This document shows positions 43,565 through 48,235 of a DNA stretch of 48,235 nt, one piece after another. The stretch's first letter is position 1. The number at the start of each line of letters is the position of its first letter. The notes under the pieces were generated by a model. It had not been told where the DNA came from and ran no database searches. It saw nothing but the letters and a program-made list of their open reading frames with translations. Source of the stretch: Lentimicrobiaceae bacterium. Lineage in GTDB: Bacteria > Bacteroidota > Bacteroidia > Bacteroidales > F082. Position numbers and translations under genes: made by a program. Where the stretch lies: NCBI GenBank assembly GCA_015061365.1, contig SUWS01000016.1:1-48235 (forward strand), given 5' to 3'.

Positions 43565-45061
43565 TTATTCTCCTTTCTGTTCTTCAATTTGAGGACCTTG
43601 TTTTATAGCTTTGATTATTATTCTCGTCTCTATCAGGAGGAATAGCGTGAATATCGCTACGAAGAGGAAGAACGTAGTCTGTACTGCGCCGACACTAACA
43701 CTCGAGACGGCGGCTTTGACAGGGAGCAAACCTTCTATCGTCCAAGGCTGACGACCTACTTCTGCCACGATCCAGCCTGCTTGTCCACATAGATAAACCA
43801 AAGGAATCGACAACAACGCGACCCATTGCAGCCACTTCATATTGACGAGTTTCTTCTTATATTCAGCCCAGAGCACCACAATCATGAGTAAGAGCAGGAA
43901 TGATCCGAAACCGACCATGACGCGGAAAGCCCAGTAAACCAAATTGACAGGAGGCACGAGTTCCTCGCGACTGTCGATATATCCATAGCCAAAATAGTCT
44001 ACGTTCTCATCGAGCACTCGACGAGCTTCTGCAGCTTCTTCAGGGTTTTTGTCTTTCAGCATTCTATATCTTGTGAAAGCGTCAATTGCCATTCTTCCAC
44101 GTTTCATCTTTTCTTCTGCCGAGAGGTGTCTCACACCATCAGGCGTTGTATAACCATCAAGCAAGTCGTTGATTCCTGGCACGTAGCCGTCGATGTCGTG
44201 AGTTGCAAGTATCGACAACATTCCTGGCATCTCAACGCCAGGCACTATAGAGAAAGGTGCGCGAGGTCCGCCGTTTTCCAAGCCTTCAGCGGCTGCGAGT
44301 TTCATAGGCTGATACTTTGCGACGTGTATTCCCGAGCTGTCGCCGCTGAGCATAACAGCGAATGTTCCTATTATGCCTACGATAGCCGACACCTTGATAC
44401 TTGCGAGGGCGAACTTAGTCTCACGTTTCCTGAGGAGATACCAGCAGCTGACGCCAATGGCGAAGATAGCTCCTGTCATCCATCCGCTGAAGACAGAGTG
44501 GAAGAACTTAGAAACAGCGACAGGATTAAGCACCAAAGCCCAGAAGTCGTTCATCTCGTGACGCACCGTGTCGGGATTGAACTCCATGCCAATAGGATGT
44601 TGCATCCATGCGTTGGCGACAAGGATCCACAGAGCTGACAAAGCAGATCCTATAGCTACGAACCATGTTGAGGCAAGGTGAACTTTCTTGTTGATCTTCT
44701 CCCATCCGAAGAACATCACGGCAAAGAAAGTGGCTTCCATGAAGAAAGCGAATATACCTTCGATAGCGAGAGGCGCGCCGAAGATGTCGCCCACGAACCA
44801 TGAGTAGTTACTCCAGTTAGTGCCGAACTCAAATTCAAGGATGATGCCTGTGGCGATACCTACCGCGAAGTTGATAGCAAAGAGTTTCATCCAAAACTTG
44901 GCAGTGTCTTTCCAAAACTCGTCTTTCTTGACGACATAAAGAGTTTCCATGACAGCCATTATCACGGCGAGACCCAAAGTAAGCGGGACGAAGATCCAGT
45001 GATAGGCAGCGGTGAGAGCGAACTGCGCCCTCGACCAATTAACTAATGCGCTTTCAATCAT
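43565..45061 (-). CDS. cydA: Cytochrome bd ubiquinol oxidase subunit I (CydA)
   Basis: The 498-residue protein has the three haem ligands: His21 (AAYHWIF), His188 (KFFHSVFSGW) and Met382 (FRVMVGFG). The motifs ATGIILEFEFGTNW and GWIVAEVGRQPW are also conserved. The Q-loop region between about 250 and 370 is present, with a charged helical part. CydA carries haems b558, b595 and d. It is followed 3 bases later by cydB. On the same strand DUF4492 lies upstream, but the 103-base gap between them holds the duplicated hairpin-heptamer element, which may reduce read-through. Confidence 0.97.
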   Translation of the reverse strand: MIESALVNWSRAQFALTAAYHWIFVPLTLGLAVIMAVMETLYVVKKDEFWKDTAKFWMKLFAINFAVGIATGIILEFEFGTNWSNYSWFVGDIFGAPLAIEGIFAFFMEATFFAVMFFGWEKINKKVHLASTWFVAIGSALSALWILVANAWMQHPIGMEFNPDTVRHEMNDFWALVLNPVAVSKFFHSVFSGWMTGAIFAIGVSCWYLLRKRETKFALASIKVSAIVGIIGTFAVMLSGDSSGIHVAKYQPMKLAAAEGLENGGPRAPFSIVPGVEMPGMLSILATHDIDGYVPGINDLLDGYTTPDGVRHLSAEEKMKRGRMAIDAFTRYRMLKDKNPEEAAEARRVLDENVDYFGYGYIDSREELVPPVNLVYWAFRVMVGFGSFLLLLMIVVLWAEYKKKLVNMKWLQWVALLSIPLVYLCGQAGWIVAEVGRQPWTIEGLLPVKAAVSSVSVGAVQTTFFLFVAIFTLFLLIETRIIIKAIKQGPQIEEQKGE

Positions 45062-45086
45062 ATCTTTTTTGTTTAAATAATTTTCA

Positions 45087-45182
45087 ATTTATCAGACGCA
45101 CCAATTACATCGTGTTTATTTTCAAAAGTGTAATGTGTCACGTCTCTACATTAATTTTCAACTTTCAATTTTCAACTTTCAA
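45087..45182 (-). repeat. Hairpin-plus-heptamer repeat element, copy A (between DUF4492 and cydA)
   Basis: It shares GACGCACCAATTACAT, GTGTAATGTGTC and AATTTTCAACTTTCAATTTT with copy B at 46109-46193, in the same order and orientation. The first two blocks form an imperfect hairpin (AGACG...CGTCT; ATTACA...TGTAA). The last part is a heptamer array (TTTTCAA, CTTTCAA, TTTTCAA, CTTTCAA; 45155-45182) that contains the stop codon of the DUF4492 gene (45165-45167). Confidence 0.85.
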
Positions 45183-45389
45183 CTTGGTATTCGTGAGTTG
45201 TGTTCCAACGTACTCGCTTTTTTGTTCGTCGGTTTTTCCCGCCATCACAGGCTTGAAGAAGAACAGACGGAGAACCAAAAACAAGATGATGACCTTAAGG
45301 AATATAAGTACCCAGAGCGGCCTTCCCCATGTCATATTCTTGAAGCCTTCGTAATAGAAGTTCCAGATAGAGATGATAGCTTTTTTCAT
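45165..45389 (-). CDS. DUF4492 small membrane protein, cytochrome bd-associated
   Basis: A 74-residue single-pass membrane protein. The amphipathic start (MKKAIISIWNFYYEGFKNMT) and WGRPLWVLIFLKVIILFLVL, then FFFKP, match the DUF4492 pattern, which is regularly found directly upstream of cydAB in Bacteroidota. By size and position it could be an accessory subunit comparable with CydX, which is inference. It is 12 bases after the nitroreductase gene. The last residues, KLKVEN, and the stop codon are encoded by the heptamer part of repeat copy A, so the C-terminus has probably been rewritten by that element. Confidence 0.85.
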   Translation of the reverse strand: MKKAIISIWNFYYEGFKNMTWGRPLWVLIFLKVIILFLVLRLFFFKPVMAGKTDEQKSEYVGTQLTNTKLKVEN

Positions 45390-45401
45390 GCTTCACGGTT
45401 T

Positions 45402-46040
45402 TTATTTTGAGGCAACATCGGCATTATCATAGAAGTTGTACGACACCTTGCTTGGATCCCATTTATCTTTAGGAGCGTTGTCTCTTTCCGGATAGCCGAT
45501 GACAATAGTGTTGAGAGGAAGTATGTTTTCAGGGAGGTGCAATATTTTCGCTACAGCGTCGCAGCGTTCTTTGATAGGATAAGTTCCAGTCCACACCGAG
45601 CCGAGACCCATGGCGTTGGCAGCAAGCAATATGTTTTGTGTTACGGCGGAGCAGTCCTGTACCCAGTATTCACGTGCTATACCTTCCAAGGCTCTTTCCA
45701 TGTTGCCGCATACCACTATCGCTAAAGGAGCATGAGCTGCCATGCCAGCGTTAGGATTAGCCTCAGCTAAAGCGGAGAGTTGTTGTTTGTCGGTAACCAC
45801 CACAAAATGCCATGGCTGTTTGTTTACCGCCGAAGGTGCCGCCATACCTGCACGGAGCAGTTTTTCTATAGTAGCGTCATCGACAGGCTTGTCTAAATAA
45901 GAACGTACAGAGACGCGAGTGGCGATGTTTTCCAATACGACAGTTTCTTTATTGTCTGATTTCTGATTAGATGTACATGATGTTGTCATGATAACTGCAA
46001 TGATTAGAAGTGCGATGTGATAAAATTTCGTTGTTTTCAT
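45402..46040 (-). CDS. Nitroreductase family lipoprotein
   Basis: A 212-residue protein with a lipoprotein signal (MKTTKFYHIALLIIAVIMTTSC, lipobox Cys22). An FMN-binding nitroreductase domain follows: TRVSVRSYLDKPVD, GMAAPSAVNKQPWHFVVV and NILLAANAMGLGSVWTG. The domain is about 180 residues, normal for the SagB/NfsA-like small branch. Nitroreductases are usually cytoplasmic and use NAD(P)H. A lipidated, exported version would need another electron donor, unless FMN is supplied in the periplasm. It leads the nitroreductase-DUF4492-cydAB transcript, with a -7 box just upstream. Confidence 0.9.
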   Translation of the reverse strand: MKTTKFYHIALLIIAVIMTTSCTSNQKSDNKETVVLENIATRVSVRSYLDKPVDDATIEKLLRAGMAAPSAVNKQPWHFVVVTDKQQLSALAEANPNAGMAAHAPLAIVVCGNMERALEGIAREYWVQDCSAVTQNILLAANAMGLGSVWTGTYPIKERCDAVAKILHLPENILPLNTIVIGYPERDNAPKDKWDPSKVSYNFYDNADVASK

Positions 46041-46058
46041 AGTGAATAATTTTTGTTA

Positions 46059-46066
46059 CAAATATA
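46059..46066 (-). promoter_or_regulatory. -7 element of the nitroreductase-cyd operon
   Basis: The minus strand reads TATATTTG, matching TAnnTTTG, 18 bases before the ATG at 46040. Confidence 0.45.
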
Positions 46067-46108
46067 AAAAAGTTTCTCACATAAGAATTCGTTCTCATTC
46101 AATTTTTA

Positions 46109-46193
46109 ATTTATTGAGACGCACCAATTACATATTGTTTATTTTTAATGGTGTAATGTGTCTCTACAAAAATTTTCAACTTTCAATTTTCAA
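46109..46193 (-). repeat. Hairpin-plus-heptamer repeat element, copy B
   Basis: Second copy of the element at 45087-45182. GAGACGCA...TGTGTCTC and ATTACA...TGTAAT pair around a loop. The heptamers TTTTCAA, CTTTCAA, TTTTCAA (46173-46193) contain the stop codon of the 46190-46552 gene (46190-46192). Confidence 0.85.
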
Positions 46194-46552
46194 TTCCCAT
46201 AGTATTCATTCCATTGTTTCAAGACCTCTTGCCAGTCTTCTATTTCACCGTTGGCGATGGCTTCGGCTTGGTTGAGAGATTCTTCATATTGTTTCTTCTC
46301 TGCATAACGTTGTTTCATCTCCTCTATCGTCGCCTCGTCTAAGATATGAATTCTGTTACGACGTACACACTCGTCCAACTCCTTCGGACCGAAAGGCTGA
46401 CCTTGAACGTTGAAGTCGGAAATATTGAAGTTAAAAACAGTTCTCAAAGTGTGACGCACCATCTTCTGACCGCCACGATTGCTCGCCACCTTACGATTCA
46501 AGAGTTTACGGATTATATCTATCTCTCTTTGTGAAAATTTATTTCTGCCCAT
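46190..46552 (-). CDS. Small Lys/Arg-rich protein of unknown function
   Basis: A 120-residue soluble protein. Residues 5-45 (KFSQREIDIIRKLLNRKVAS, then RGGQKMVRHTLR) look like a helical, basic DNA- or RNA-contacting segment. The rest is helical and charged, ending WQEVLKQWNEYYGN. I do not recognise a named family, although I recall similar proteins in Bacteroidales. A perfect -7 box lies upstream, and its stop codon falls inside repeat copy B. The divergent neighbour is the exonuclease-helicase gene, but no functional link can be shown. Confidence 0.72.
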   Translation of the reverse strand: MGRNKFSQREIDIIRKLLNRKVASNRGGQKMVRHTLRTVFNFNISDFNVQGQPFGPKELDECVRRNRIHILDEATIEEMKQRYAEKKQYEESLNQAEAIANGEIEDWQEVLKQWNEYYGN

Positions 46553-46626
46553 TTTATTCAGTTTAGAGTTTACAGTTAATAATTAACGTTGACACGTCCT
46601 GGGAATGAAAAATATTTTTTATGTTG

Positions 46627-46659
46627 CAAAGATAATCATTAATAATTTATTTACATTTG
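46627..46659. promoter_or_regulatory. Divergent -7 elements between the small basic protein and the helicase genes
   Basis: The minus strand reads TATCTTTG (46634-46627), about 75 bases before the small gene's ATG. The plus strand has TACATTTG (46652-46659), 36 bases before the helicase ATG. Neither has a good -33 box. Confidence 0.45.
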
Positions 46660-46695
46660 CATTTGAATATGTTTTTCTTAATTCTTAAATAAGAT

Positions 46696-48235
46696 ATGTC
46701 AATATGGAGTAAAATCACAGGATTCGCAAGTAAAGATTCTGGTAAATCTTACGATTTTTCTCGTTATGCTGTGATAGACGTAGAGGTCGGACTACAAGAT
46801 CATAAAATACACGATATTGGAGCCTTACGCTATGACGACGCGATATTTCATAAGGCATCGAAGAAGGAATTCCTGACCTTCATAAACAAAGTAGATTACT
46901 TATGCGGACATAACATCGTTCACCACGATGTGAAATATTTGTTTGGTAACGAACAGCACAAATGGCAACTTGTTGACACTCTTTATATGTCTCCAATACT
47001 TTTCCCTGAACGTCCGTATCATAAACTCATCAAAGACGACAAACTCATCAGCGATCAAATAAATAATCCTGTAAACGACTGTCAGAAAGCTAAAGAATTA
47101 TTATATGACGAGATAGAACGTTGGCATTCCTTGTCAGATGGAAAACGTGTGATATTTACATCATTACTGAAAGGGCACAAGGAATTTGACGGATTTCTTA
47201 ATATAGTGGACGCAAGAAACGCAACTTCTAATCTAACTGAACTGATCGTCGATGTATACAAAGATAAAATCTGTCAGCACTCACATTTAGATTCATTTAT
47301 TCTTCAGTCGCCATGCGCATTGGCATACGCCCTCGCACTTATTGACACAAGCGACTATCGTTCCATCACTCCTGGCTGGGTGCTGTATAATTATCCTGAA
47401 GTTGAATATATAATTAAGACACTTCGCCACACCCGTTGCAAAGAAGGCTGCACTTATTGCAACACAAAGTTAGACATATATCAGAACTTAAACATATATT
47501 TTGGCTACGACCGATTCCGTGAATATGAGGGAGAGCCTCTTCAAGAGAAAGCCATTACAGCAGCTGTAGAAGGCAAATCATTATTAGCGATTTTTCCTAC
47601 AGGAGGAGGCAAGTCGCTCACTTTCCAGCTGCCAGCACTGATGGAAGGACGCACCGTACATGGTCTTACTGTCGTTATTTCACCTTTACAATCTTTAATG
47701 AAAGATCAGGTTGACAATCTCGCGAACAGAGGAATCACAGATGCCGTAACTATCAACGGAATGCTTGATCCAATTTCACGAGCTTTGTCCATACAACGCG
47801 TGCTCGATGGTGACGCCTCTCTCCTATACATCGCTCCCGAAATGCTTCGTTCAAAGACAATAGAAAGAATCCTAACAGCTCGACATGTGGTACGATTTGT
47901 AATTGACGAAGCCCATTGTTTCTCATCATGGGGACAGGATTTCAGAGTCGATTATCTGTATATAGGAACTTTTATCCGTAACTATCAAAAGAGAAAGAAA
48001 TGCCGAATCCCGGTGTCTTGTTTTACGGCAACAGCAAAGCAGAAAGTAATTCAAGACATTTGTGATTATTTCAAGAACACTTTAGATCTTGAGTTAGAAT
48101 TGTATGCTTCAACTGCATCAAGGACTAATCTGCAATATTCTGTCATTCACGCTGACACTGATGATGACAAATACCTAAAACTACGAGGGCTAATCTCTGA
48201 AACAAATTGTCCGGCTATTATATATGTCTCAAGAA
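46696..48235 (+). CDS. DnaQ-like exonuclease domain fused to RecQ-type helicase, 5' part only
   Basis: The frame is open from the ATG at 46696 to the window edge, 513 codons with no stop. Residues about 20-135 form a DEDD exonuclease-like domain, with Asp28 and Glu30 in AVIDVEVG, CGHNIVHHDVKYL and Asp128 in PVNDC. The catalytic histidine position five residues before that Asp is Asn123. A Cys cluster CKEGCTYC (248-255) precedes a RecQ helicase core. The core has Walker A PTGGGKS (Lys306), the DEAH box in VIDEAHCFSSWGQDFRVDY (Asp404) and motif III FTATA. The architecture recalls WRN, an exonuclease plus RecQ in one chain. The rest of the helicase and any C-terminal domains lie outside the window. 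Confidence 0.9.
   Translation, partial: MSIWSKITGFASKDSGKSYDFSRYAVIDVEVGLQDHKIHDIGALRYDDAIFHKASKKEFLTFINKVDYLCGHNIVHHDVKYLFGNEQHKWQLVDTLYMSPILFPERPYHKLIKDDKLISDQINNPVNDCQKAKELLYDEIERWHSLSDGKRVIFTSLLKGHKEFDGFLNIVDARNATSNLTELIVDVYKDKICQHSHLDSFILQSPCALAYALALIDTSDYRSITPGWVLYNYPEVEYIIKTLRHTRCKEGCTYCNTKLDIYQNLNIYFGYDRFREYEGEPLQEKAITAAVEGKSLLAIFPTGGGKSLTFQLPALMEGRTVHGLTVVISPLQSLMKDQVDNLANRGITDAVTINGMLDPISRALSIQRVLDGDASLLYIAPEMLRSKTIERILTARHVVRFVIDEAHCFSSWGQDFRVDYLYIGTFIRNYQKRKKCRIPVSCFTATAKQKVIQDICDYFKNTLDLELELYASTASRTNLQYSVIHADTDDDKYLKLRGLISETNCPAIIYVSR

Noticed and set aside
44126..44638. A 170-codon open frame antisense to cydA
   Set aside because: The sense strand carries the CydA haem ligands; the antisense product is a Cys/His/Arg-rich shadow translation.
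1..48235. Search for tRNA, rRNA and riboswitches
   Set aside because: I found no cloverleaf with GTTC-type T loop, no rRNA-like stretch, and no recognisable cobalamin, TPP or SAM riboswitch core by reading; a covariance-model search would be needed to be certain.

Overview
This AT-rich window comes from a member of the Bacteroidota, most likely the order Bacteroidales. Four secreted proteins end in a type IX secretion (Por) sorting domain, recognisable by a [YF]PNP motif about 75 residues from the end. Upstream regions carry the Bacteroidota -7 element TAnnTTTG, and several families here (DUF4492 beside cydAB, GLPGLI-like, GH109, MutL-rhomboid clusters) are typical of this phylum. No rRNA, tRNA, CRISPR array, transposase or phage gene was found. 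The DNA reads as chromosomal core and accessory metabolism.

Layout. 1-3.8 kb: end of an RND efflux operon (adaptor, pump, small PII-like protein). 4.1-11.0 kb: a tightly overlapping leftward operon (small membrane protein, mutL, two rhomboid proteases, an EEP phosphatase/nuclease, uvrB). 11.0-14.6 kb: a rightward operon for iron, haem or cobalamin uptake, opened by a 59-residue Cys-rich CWC protein behind a palindrome-containing promoter and closed by a thioesterase. 14.7-24.5 kb: amino-sugar and glycan salvage, with a NagB-PIG-L fusion, a GNAT acetyltransferase, a NahK-like kinase, a GH109 alpha-N-acetylgalactosaminidase, rubrerythrin, a GLPGLI-PNGase F-like secreted protein and the murein-recycling ligase Mpl. 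24.6-28.0 kb: two tandem Omp28-like T9SS cargo proteins. 28.1-34.3 kb: xerD, a LolC/E-type permease, a DUF1343/NamZ exo-muramidase, a C69 dipeptidase and small acidic proteins. 34.3-42.3 kb: an ABC-F ATPase, parE, a secreted C10 peptidase and a BspA-like LRR protein. 42.4-46.0 kb: nitroreductase lipoprotein, DUF4492 and the cytochrome bd oxidase genes cydA and cydB. 46.2-48.2 kb: a small unknown protein and the start of a DnaQ-like exonuclease fused to a RecQ helicase, cut by the window edge.

How the genes work together. The 14.7-34 kb half is rich in functions that strip and reuse amino sugars and peptides from host glycans and cell walls (GH109, PNGase-like, NahK-like, NagB-PIG-L, NamZ, Mpl, C69 dipeptidase), alongside T9SS-exported proteins. 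This fits a gut- or mouth-type commensal, although habitat is an inference. Rubrerythrin and cytochrome bd fit an anaerobe that tolerates traces of oxygen.

The most unusual signal is not a gene. At least six intergenic sites carry degenerate tandem arrays with a strict 7-bp period (8-bp in one case), usually placed exactly at the 3' end of a gene. In four cases the gene's own stop codon lies inside the array. Every unit contains TGA or TAA, and 7 and 8 are not multiples of 3, so each array stops translation in all three frames within about 24 bases. Two of the arrays belong to a duplicated hairpin-plus-heptad element on either side of the DUF4492/nitroreductase genes.
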